This document shows, one piece after another, positions 5,490-10,611 of a stretch of DNA of 10,611 nucleotides. Source of the stretch: JAATFY01 sp049276515 (lineage in GTDB: Bacteria > Pseudomonadota > Alphaproteobacteria > UBA9219); NCBI GenBank assembly GCA_049276515.1, contig JBASWO010000204.1, positions 1 through 10,611 of the forward strand. Reading direction: 5' to 3'. The notes under the pieces were generated by a model. The model made no database searches, was not told the origin of the DNA, and was given only the letters and a program-made list of their open reading frames with translations. A program made the position numbers and the translations under genes. Every line of letters begins with the position of its first letter. The first letter of the stretch is position 1.

Positions 5490-6400
5490 GCTGGAACTTT
5501 CTCAATACGTCGCAAAGGCGGCATATAAAGAAGCAGCGCAGACGCAACGTAAATGGATGAGTACGTACCCACCAAAATACCCCAAGTGAGAGCTGCTGAG
5601 AAATTGATCAGCGTTTGTCCGCCCATAATCACGAGTGGGAAGAGCGCCAAAAGTGTTGTGCCACCCGTCATAATGGTGCGCGAAAGTGTTTGATTGACGG
5701 CATCATTAATAACAGCGCGCAAGCTAGGCGCTTTTTGACGACGCAATGTTTCGCGAATACGGTCGAAAACAACAACCGTGTCATTGATAGAGTAACCCGC
5801 CAACGTCAAAAGAGCCGCAACGGATGTCAGATTGAAATCAAGTTGCAACACAGCGAAAAGACCAACGGTAGTTAGAACGTCATGAAAAGTTGAAATCAGG
5901 GCTGCAAGACCAAACTGCCATTCAAAACGTACGCCCACATAAACGGCGATAGCGAGCATTGCAAAAATGGTTGCAAGAATGCCGCTATGTAAGAGCTCCT
6001 TGCCAACTGTGGGTCCAACAACTTCAACGCGGCGATATTCGTAAGTACTGCCTAATTTATCACGCACACTTTGTACGGCCGCCATTTGTGCATTCTCATC
6101 ACCTTCTTGGCGTTGGATGCGGATCAGAATATCGGTGGGGCTACCAAACTGTTGCAATTCAACTTGGCCCAAATTTAAGTCATGCAACTGATCGCGTAAT
6201 GCCGAAACATCTACGGCTTGCGGTGCTTTGGCTTCAATTAAGATACCGCCTTTAAAATCGATGCCAAGATTGAGACCTTTGGTCATCAACGCACCAAGGG
6301 TAATCATCACCAAAAGGAGGGTGACAGCAAAAGCAAAATAACGCTTAGCTACGAAATCAATATTGGTGTTAGACGGGATAAGCTGAATGGGACGAAACAT
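5486..6400 (-). CDS. secF: Protein translocase subunit SecF
   Basis: Inner-membrane partner of SecD that uses the proton gradient to assist SecYEG-dependent export. The 304-residue product has the SecF layout: a first membrane helix (about 21-40), GIDFKGG (46-52), a periplasmic domain up to about 125, VVGPTVGKEL (127-136), then five closely spaced helices. The conserved RND-type motifs are present: TFHDVLTTVG (171-180) and SINDTVVVFDRIRE (204-217), with TGGTTLLALFPL (245-256). The start MFRPIQLIPSNTNIDF is typical of alphaproteobacterial SecF. secD is usually directly upstream, but here a TPR lipoprotein gene is upstream, 32 nt away. That gene and secF are probably co-transcribed. SecD must be encoded elsewhere. 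Confidence 0.96.
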   Translation of the reverse strand: MFRPIQLIPSNTNIDFVAKRYFAFAVTLLLVMITLGALMTKGLNLGIDFKGGILIEAKAPQAVDVSALRDQLHDLNLGQVELQQFGSPTDILIRIQRQEGDENAQMAAVQSVRDKLGSTYEYRRVEVVGPTVGKELLHSGILATIFAMLAIAVYVGVRFEWQFGLAALISTFHDVLTTVGLFAVLQLDFNLTSVAALLTLAGYSINDTVVVFDRIRETLRRQKAPSLRAVINDAVNQTLSRTIMTGGTTLLALFPLVIMGGQTLINFSAALTWGILVGTYSSIYVASALLLYMPPLRRIEKVPA

Positions 6401-6432
6401 GCTGAAAAACCTGACGAAAATGAGTTAGGGAA

Positions 6433-7443
6433 TTAGGTGTGAGGTTTACAGTCGATTGCTTCTTTTTTCAACTTATCACAGAAAACCTTTACTTTATCAG
6501 GCCGCGCGAAGCCTAGGGCACGCAAGACAAAGCTTGGTGTGCTGTTCATTGCCTTCACTTCAGGCGTGACATTGATCACAAGGCCATCGGCTTCTTTGAA
6601 TTTACCACGGATAGTCGCAAGCCGTGCCTCAGCCATAGCTTGGGTAGGAAAACTGCCGAGATCAGCATAAAGTTTAGGTGTGAGAGATAAAGCGTTACGA
6701 CGTTTATTATAATAATCGAGATTGCGCTTCATTTGCTCAGGCGTGAGATCCATGCGTGCAACACGTTCGGCGTCAGCTTGCATGCCCGCCATACCATAAG
6801 CTTCAGCTAAGTTTTGTCTAAGGGCTGGTGTGGCGTGTTTGCTTTTGACGTGCGGCTCTAAAATCTTGATGGCCTCTTCGTACGATCCCACCAGAACATA
6901 AGAATGGGCGAGATTGTTGAGAGCCGTCATATCGTCAGATTTTTCATCCAGCACCTCTTTGTAAATTTTTTGTGCTGCTTCATGTTTGCCAAGATAATCA
7001 AGTGATATGCCAAGCCCGTTCATAGCCTTGGTATCGCGTGCATCAAGCGAAAGAGCGCGTTCATATTCGCCCTTGGCGTCTTGTGGGCGATTTAGCTTGA
7101 TGTAAAGACGACCAAGGTTGCGATGCAGCTCTCCATCATTAGGATCATTGCGTAACGCTTCGTTGTAATTCAAAAGCGCGTTTTCAGTATCACCATGGGC
7201 TTCAAAAATTTCGGCTAAGGCTTTACGCGCCGTTTTATCTTTGGGATCACGCTGCAGGGCGCGTTGATAGAAATCAGCAGCACCTGCGTCATCGCCGCGT
7301 CCTCTTAACTGATTGGCAATATGTGTCATGCTGCCGATGTCAGCACCCTCTGGCTTTTCAGCAACAGAACAGGCAGCTAAGAGGCCGAGGGCGGCAATAG
7401 CAACTATTTGGAAAACAATGGCTTTTTGGCTCGATGGGGGCAT
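6433..7443 (-). CDS. TadD-like TPR lipoprotein with C-terminal SPOR-like domain
   Basis: A 336-residue envelope protein. It begins with a lipoprotein signal peptide ending in the lipobox LLAAC, with Cys25 as the predicted lipidation site. Residues about 36-235 form a run of tetratricopeptide repeats with typical ALxxxPxD spacing (for example EIFEAHGDTENALLNYNEALRNDPND). The segment LTPEQMKRNLDYY (233-245) resembles the end of TadD, the tight-adherence pilus assembly lipoprotein. The last 80 residues (YADLGSFPTQAMAEARLATI... ending FCDKLKKEAIDCK) look like a SPOR domain, which binds glycan-stripped peptidoglycan. Together these suggest an outer- or inner-membrane-tethered scaffold contacting the cell wall. 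The gene lies 32 nt upstream of secF and diverges from the LdtR-like regulator gene. The Tad assignment is based on resemblance only; no other tad motor or secretin gene is in view. Confidence 0.82.
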   Translation of the reverse strand: MPPSSQKAIVFQIVAIAALGLLAACSVAEKPEGADIGSMTHIANQLRGRGDDAGAADFYQRALQRDPKDKTARKALAEIFEAHGDTENALLNYNEALRNDPNDGELHRNLGRLYIKLNRPQDAKGEYERALSLDARDTKAMNGLGISLDYLGKHEAAQKIYKEVLDEKSDDMTALNNLAHSYVLVGSYEEAIKILEPHVKSKHATPALRQNLAEAYGMAGMQADAERVARMDLTPEQMKRNLDYYNKRRNALSLTPKLYADLGSFPTQAMAEARLATIRGKFKEADGLVINVTPEVKAMNSTPSFVLRALGFARPDKVKVFCDKLKKEAIDCKPHT

Positions 7444-7516
7444 GGGTGCTCGCTGCGGCTGAAAAAGGAGTGACGGGTATTGTGCCAGACTATCGGCTTA
7501 ACCAAAAATTATTTTT

Positions 7517-7528
7517 ATTAGGGCTAAT
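7517..7528. promoter_or_regulatory. Short palindrome in the divergent tadD-like/marR region, possible operator
   Basis: ATTAG (7517-7521), two G, then CTAAT (7524-7528), a perfect 5-bp inverted repeat in the 129-bp gap between two divergent genes, 44 nt before the regulator start. MarR-family proteins often bind palindromes in their own promoter. The arms are short and the region is AT-rich, so this may be chance. Confidence 0.25.
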
Positions 7529-7572
7529 CTATTGGCCTGTCTGAATTTTTTGCCTCAATTTCTCCCGGAACC

Positions 7573-8079
7573 ATGACTGAACATTCCAATAACCAGGGCC
7601 ATACCGTCCCGCAGATTATACAAGACCTCCCTCGCCTGATTGAGCGTATGCATCGTCGTTTTCTCGACGTGCTCCGTATTGAGCTCACACGGCACGGTAT
7701 CAATGATATTAGCCCTGTGCAGGCGATGATGCTTGCCAATATTGGTGATGAAGAAATCTCAGTTCGCGATCTGATTGAGCGCGGCTACTATTTGGGCTCC
7801 AACGCATCTTACAATCTGAAAAATCTCGTTGATGGAGGCTATGTTGATCGTCAGGCTTCCGAGCGTGATCGTCGTGCTGCGCGCCTGAGGGTGTCAGCAA
7901 AAGGTAAGGCCATCTTGGATGCGCTGAAGAACCTCAATACGCAAACGACTGAGCCTTTGCTCAAACAAGAAACAGAAATGCATGAGTTGGAAGCAACCTA
8001 CCGCACGCTTCGTCGGCTTGAACATCGCTGGTCAGACAGCATTCGCTTTGCTGATAAAAGCACGCTCGACGATTTCTAA
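7573..8079 (+). CDS. MarR-family regulator of the LdtR type
   Basis: A 168-residue winged helix-turn-helix protein. The N-terminal helix LPRLIERMHRRFLDVLRIELTRHGINDISPVQAMMLANIGDEEISVRDLIERGYYLGSNASYNLKNLVDGGYVDRQASERDRRAARLRVS strongly recalls LdtR of Rhizobiales and Liberibacter, where it controls an L,D-transpeptidase gene and stress tolerance; the RGYYLGSNASYNLKKL-like recognition helix is the hallmark. The wing is the DRRAARLRVS segment. The C-terminal helices would complete the dimer interface. It is divergent from the TPR/SPOR lipoprotein gene and near a peptidoglycan peptidase gene, consistent with a cell-wall regulon (inference). No L,D-transpeptidase gene is in the window. The ribosome binding site before the ATG is weak (CCGGAAcc). 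Confidence 0.85.
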   Translation: MTEHSNNQGHTVPQIIQDLPRLIERMHRRFLDVLRIELTRHGINDISPVQAMMLANIGDEEISVRDLIERGYYLGSNASYNLKNLVDGGYVDRQASERDRRAARLRVSAKGKAILDALKNLNTQTTEPLLKQETEMHELEATYRTLRRLEHRWSDSIRFADKSTLDDF

Positions 8080-8093
8080 AACCGAGCTTTTTA

Positions 8094-8561
8094 TTAGCTA
8101 ATTAAACTAAAATCAACTTCTGGAGCTGGCTGCACGCGCGGGGGATAAGGCGTGATATTGGCAAATCTCTGAAACAGTGCGGCTGCGCTGGCACTCAATC
8201 TTTCCTCATCTGCTGATGGAGATTTATAATCGCTCACAATGCCAATATAGGTTGCAAGACCCTTTAAGAGCTCAACGTGATTAGCCTCAAGATCAGCTTG
8301 CCATTCTGGGTTTGTATCCAAGCGTCTTGGTAAGCGTTCAAGAATACCTTCGACATGGGCAAGAAGAGTTGGATTTGTATCATGAAGACGTTCACCCAAA
8401 GCTTTGGCGCGCACATCTTCGTCTAAGCAATTGCGTCTGCTGACCAGAGTTTCAAAATGACGAAAGACTTCTCTGACATCATGAAGCGTGTGCAGGAAAC
8501 GATCACCAGCAACGGCTGTTGCTGCTTCTGGGAAGGTTGCTCGGGTGATCGGCATATTCAC
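8094..8561 (-). CDS. Hypothetical helical protein (about 155 residues)
   Basis: I recognise no family. The product is soluble, with no signal peptide or membrane segment, and appears almost wholly helical in the middle (for example DRFLHTLHDVREVFRHFETLVSRR and QADLEANHVELLKGLATYIGIVSDY). It ends in a proline-rich tail, ITPYPPRVQPAPEVDFSLIS. The frame is open to a TTG at 8576, but that TTG overlaps a GGAG at 8574-8571. GTG at 8561 lies 9 nt after that site and is preferred; ATG at 8555 is the alternative. It converges on the LdtR-like gene with a 14-nt gap between stops and no convincing terminator. It has its own 200-bp upstream region with palindromes, so it may be separately regulated. The coding assignment rests on length, codon usage like its neighbours and the ribosome binding site. 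Confidence 0.68.
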   Translation of the reverse strand: MNMPITRATFPEAATAVAGDRFLHTLHDVREVFRHFETLVSRRNCLDEDVRAKALGERLHDTNPTLLAHVEGILERLPRRLDTNPEWQADLEANHVELLKGLATYIGIVSDYKSPSADEERLSASAAALFQRFANITPYPPRVQPAPEVDFSLIS

Positions 8562-8570
8562 GGCACTAAA

Positions 8571-8574
8571 CTCC
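8571..8574 (-). promoter_or_regulatory. Ribosome binding site deciding the start of the hypothetical gene
   Basis: GGAG on the minus strand, 9 nt before GTG at 8561 and 15 nt before ATG at 8555. It favours the GTG and rules out the overlapping TTG at 8576. Confidence 0.5.
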
Positions 8575-8700
8575 AAAATACTAGCTACGGTCCTTCTAAG
8601 ACCGACTAAAATGACAGCGATTTGTTAAAAACGATTGAATCGGCAGGCTTAAAAACACCTGCAGTTTGTTTTAAAAATGGCGCTGTTTTTTTAAATACGG

Positions 8701-8715
8701 CTCGCCTAGAGCGAG
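8701..8715. repeat. Inverted repeat CTCGC-5-GCGAG
   Basis: CTCGC (8701-8705) and GCGAG (8711-8715) with a 5-nt centre, just 2 bp from the longer palindrome at 8718-8737. As RNA it could form a short hairpin downstream of the M23 peptidase stop, but no T-run follows on the minus strand, so it is not a standard terminator. Confidence 0.45.
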
Positions 8716-8717
8716 GT

Positions 8718-8737
8718 AACAAATTACCTAATTTGTT
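8718..8737. promoter_or_regulatory. 20-bp palindrome, candidate operator
   Basis: AACAAATTA (8718-8726) and TAATTTGTT (8729-8737) are perfect 9-bp arms around CC. Size and symmetry fit a binding site for a dimeric regulator such as a MarR protein. It is between the M23 peptidase stop (8783) and the start of the hypothetical gene (8561). It is AT-rich and has no T-run after it on the minus strand, so a terminator is less likely. What binds it is unknown. Confidence 0.45.
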
Positions 8738-8782
8738 CCGCTTACGCAACCATCCAATTATTTTCTGATTAGAAGGCGAGGC

Positions 8783-10279
8783 TTAGCAGCCGCCGCGAAG
8801 GCCACAGGAAGGCGAAGGCTTGTTGCCAAAGGCAACGCCACTGGCCGAAGCCTGGATGATGCTCTTGCCTGTCGCAGGAGCCTGCTGCTGGCGCTTAGCG
8901 AGCATGACGGCATATTCCTGCTTAATCTTGCCTTGGCCGGCCTTGAAGTCAGCCAAAAGCTTTCCTTCGAGCGTACGACCGGTTGGCAGATTGACACTCA
9001 TCGGACTGACTTGATTGTTGTTCACGAGAACTTCGTAATGCAAATGAGGGCCTGTCGCTCTGCCTGACATGCCAACATAACCGATCACTTGACCTTGGCT
9101 GACACGCGCACCGCGATGCATGTTGGCGCCAAAGCGGCTCATATGGGCATAAGCTGTTGAGGTGGCGCCATTGTGACGAATGCGGATGTAGCGACCATAG
9201 CCACTCTTAAAACCAACTTCGGTGATTGTGCCATTACCAGCAGCAAAGATGGGTGTGCCTGTCGTCGCACCGAAATCGATACCTTTATGCATTTTGCTGT
9301 AGCCTAGAAGAGGATGCATGCGCATGCCAAATCCTGATGTTATGTGAGCAGCGGCAACGGGCGTACGCAAAAGAGCACGACGAGCACTGCGGCCCTTATC
9401 ATCAAAATAATCGACTGTCTTATCACTGAAGGTGACGCGATAAATCGGATGGACCTTACCACCAACATTGAGAGCTGCATAAATCACATCAGCTTCGCCA
9501 ACAGCCTTGCCATGTGTTGTCATGGGCTGGTCATACAAGACTTCAAAACGATCACCGGGCTGAATATCACGCTGGAAATCGATGTCATGCGAGTAAATAC
9601 GGATCAAACCAGCCATAACCGAATGTGGCACACCAGCTCTATCGCCAGCTTCATAAAGCGTTGAGCGAATTTCGCCCTGAGCTGCCAAGCGCTGACGGAC
9701 GACAGGGATCAAACGCATAGTGGCTGTGAAAGCACCTTCTGCATTGCGTGCGATAACAACTTCTTTGGTGGCTTCAGGTTGGAATACGGCGCCAACAAAT
9801 GTTTCTTTTTGCGCAGTACGAACAAAGGAAAGCGTAACATTTTGACCAGCGCGCATACGGCGCAGATCATGAATCTTACTCAGAGCATTCATGGCGCTCA
9901 TCGCATCAGCTTGCGTTGCGCCTGAGTTTGCAAAAAGTTCAGCCAGTGTCTGGCCATCATCAAGCTCAGCTTCCCGGACAACATTTTCAGACTTGGTGAT
10001 GACGGGAACGACGGTTGAGGCAATATGCTTACGTGTTGCTATCGCAGCTTGAACAGGGGCGGATTGGACAACATTGCTAGCAACCTGCTGCAGAGCAGGC
10101 TCAGATTGTAAGGAATGACCAAAAAGGCCGGCGCCTACGGCAAGCACAGCCACGGATAGCAATTGCAGAATGGGGGTAGCGCGCAAACTGTCCGCGCGGA
10201 CAAAACCAAGTCGAGTTTTAAGCAAGATATTACCTGTTGCTGGTTTCAAGAACAGAGAGGGGCGAAAGATGTCCCCCAA
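8783..10279 (-). CDS. Membrane-anchored M23 peptidoglycan endopeptidase, MepM-like
   Basis: Zinc metallopeptidase predicted to cut peptide cross-links of peptidoglycan. In the 498-residue reading: a cytoplasmic lead, one membrane anchor (TPILQLLSVAVLAVGAGLFG, 35-54), a LysM/OapA-like segment (about 107-151), a MepM-type middle domain with SHDIDFQRDIQPGDRFEVLYD (230-250), and the LytM/M23 domain (about 310-425). Zinc and catalytic residues are present: His331 and Asp335 in HKGIDFG, His379 in AYAHM, His412 and His414 in PHLHYE. About 70 extra C-terminal residues end in CGLRGGC. The start is uncertain: TTG at 10279 is the longest possibility but has no ribosome binding site; TTG at 10225, 7 nt after AGG, gives a 480-residue protein and fits the promoter candidate better. 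No ATG or GTG lies before the anchor. Confidence 0.92.
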   Translation of the reverse strand: MGDIFRPSLFLKPATGNILLKTRLGFVRADSLRATPILQLLSVAVLAVGAGLFGHSLQSEPALQQVASNVVQSAPVQAAIATRKHIASTVVPVITKSENVVREAELDDGQTLAELFANSGATQADAMSAMNALSKIHDLRRMRAGQNVTLSFVRTAQKETFVGAVFQPEATKEVVIARNAEGAFTATMRLIPVVRQRLAAQGEIRSTLYEAGDRAGVPHSVMAGLIRIYSHDIDFQRDIQPGDRFEVLYDQPMTTHGKAVGEADVIYAALNVGGKVHPIYRVTFSDKTVDYFDDKGRSARRALLRTPVAAAHITSGFGMRMHPLLGYSKMHKGIDFGATTGTPIFAAGNGTITEVGFKSGYGRYIRIRHNGATSTAYAHMSRFGANMHRGARVSQGQVIGYVGMSGRATGPHLHYEVLVNNNQVSPMSVNLPTGRTLEGKLLADFKAGQGKIKQEYAVMLAKRQQQAPATGKSIIQASASGVAFGNKPSPSCGLRGGC

Positions 10280-10295
10280 AGCCAGGGGGTGTCAA
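10267..10295 (-). promoter_or_regulatory. Possible promoter of the M23 gene with a palindromic spacer
   Basis: On the minus strand a perfect TTGACA (10295-10290) is followed by exactly 17 nt and then ACATCT, a poor match to the -10 box. The 17-nt spacer is itself an inverted repeat, five C (10289-10285), seven bases, five G (10277-10273). If this is a promoter, transcription starts near 10259 and the TTG at 10225 is the real start of the peptidase. Alternatively the repeat is an RNA hairpin around the TTG at 10279. Confidence 0.3.
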
Positions 10296-10431
10296 CCGCT
10301 AACTTGCGATTTTTGTTAGGATTTCGTTCACTTTCTGGGGATAAAGACGGGGAAGGATTTGTCTTAATTATTGATTCGCAATGATTTTTTGCACCTCAAA
10401 CGTCTTTGCACTTTTCTTATATCTTGCGAAA

Positions 10432-10465
10432 TTATAATTAACTTTATAAGCCATTGTTATAATTA
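10432..10465. repeat. AT-rich direct/inverted repeat pair
   Basis: TTATAATTA occurs at 10432-10440 and 10457-10465, start to start 25 bp. Because the word is nearly self-complementary, the pair can also be read as inverted arms (TATAATTA and TAATTATA). It may be a regulator site upstream of the M23 gene, or simply AT-rich sequence. Confidence 0.3.
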
Positions 10466-10550
10466 TATTACTTCCGCACGCGGAATGAACTGGCGAAATC
10501 TACCACTAGATGTAACTTTTCGAATTCGCTTCTAGGAATAGTAAGGGCTC

Positions 10551-10579
10551 AAAAACGCTGTCTCGGATCCGAGCGACAG
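10551..10579 (-). terminator. Probable intrinsic terminator of a gene beyond the right edge
   Basis: On the minus strand the hairpin pairs CTGT (10579-10576 side) with ACAG, and CTCG with CGAG, around a GATC loop, with a 2-nt bulge on one side; the core CTCGGATCCGAG at 10562-10573 is a perfect 12-bp palindrome. It is followed by CG and five T (complement of 10555-10551). This fits a leftward transcript ending here, from a gene whose coding part is outside the window. Confidence 0.5.
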
Positions 10580-10611
10580 GGAATATAGCTTTGTGTCACC
10601 CACCACTCAGG

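Larger units (their letters stand above)
10280..10611. other. Non-coding AT-rich region at the right edge
   Basis: About 330 bases with no convincing gene on either strand. It must hold the leader or promoter of the M23 gene and the 3' flank of a gene beyond the edge. Visible content: the TTGACA/spacer palindrome at 10267-10295, a 9-bp direct repeat TTATAATTA at 10432-10440 and 10457-10465 (25 bp apart; the overlapping 8-mers TATAATTA and TAATTATA also pair as an inverted repeat), and a terminator-like hairpin at 10551-10579. No tRNA cloverleaf or T-loop consensus was found. Confidence 0.55.

Noticed and set aside
8643..8673. Hairpin GCAGG...CCTGC followed by T-rich sequence as a plus-strand terminator
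   Set aside because: No plus-strand gene ends nearby, the loop is 10 nt and the stem only 5 bp; likely chance.
9226..9664. Plus-strand open frames opposite the M23 peptidase gene
   Set aside because: Antisense shadows of a conserved enzyme; no ribosome binding site and cysteine/histidine-rich nonsense composition.
10580..10611. 3' end of a tRNA or of a coding gene at the right edge
   Set aside because: No T-loop or acceptor pattern could be seen and too few bases remain to support a coding frame.

Overview
The window looks like a chromosomal segment of an alphaproteobacterium with moderate GC content. The evidence is the rph-rdgB-hemW order, a MarR regulator of the LdtR type, a TadD-like TPR lipoprotein, a DhnA-type class I aldolase and a MepM-like M23 peptidase, all of which read as alphaproteobacterial versions. 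I cannot name the genus. Nothing points to recent transfer: there is no insertion sequence, integrase, phage gene, tRNA, rRNA or CRISPR array. Most genes are ordinary housekeeping genes, with a few unusual members between them.

Layout. Positions 1-1492 (minus) hold rph, rdgB and the first 56 codons of hemW, a compact operon with a 13-nt gap and then a 4-nt start/stop overlap. Positions 1493-1794 are a divergent intergenic region. From 1795 (plus) runs a 60-residue orphan protein with its own promoter candidate, a textbook ribosome binding site and a strong terminator. Positions 2087-3201 (plus) hold a hisA-like gene and a HIT-family gene, closed by a hairpin shared with the class I fructose-bisphosphate aldolase arriving from the minus strand (3231-4187). 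Positions 4311-5489 (plus) hold a two-gene cassette: a secreted, four-cysteine protein with a pilin-like N-terminus and a small A24-type prepilin peptidase. Converging on it from the minus strand are a TPR/SPOR lipoprotein gene and secF (5486-7443). An LdtR-like regulator follows on plus (7573-8079), then a minus-strand gene for an unrecognised helical protein and a membrane-anchored M23 peptidase (8783-10279). The last 330 bases are non-coding and AT-rich, and end in a probable terminator for a gene beyond the right edge.

How the genes relate. There is a cell-envelope theme in the right half: pilin-like protein plus its likely peptidase, TadD-like lipoprotein with a peptidoglycan-binding SPOR domain, SecF, an LdtR-type cell-wall regulator and a peptidoglycan endopeptidase. 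The left half is RNA maturation, nucleotide-pool cleaning, heme-related radical SAM chemistry and central carbon metabolism.

The points most worth a second look are the HisA-like protein, which lacks two usual catalytic-site residues (Asp8 is His, the later Thr is Ala); the pilin-like/A24 peptidase pair; the free-standing 60-residue gene; and a 20-bp palindrome at 8718-8737. All functional statements rest on reading the translated sequences by eye; no database search was run.
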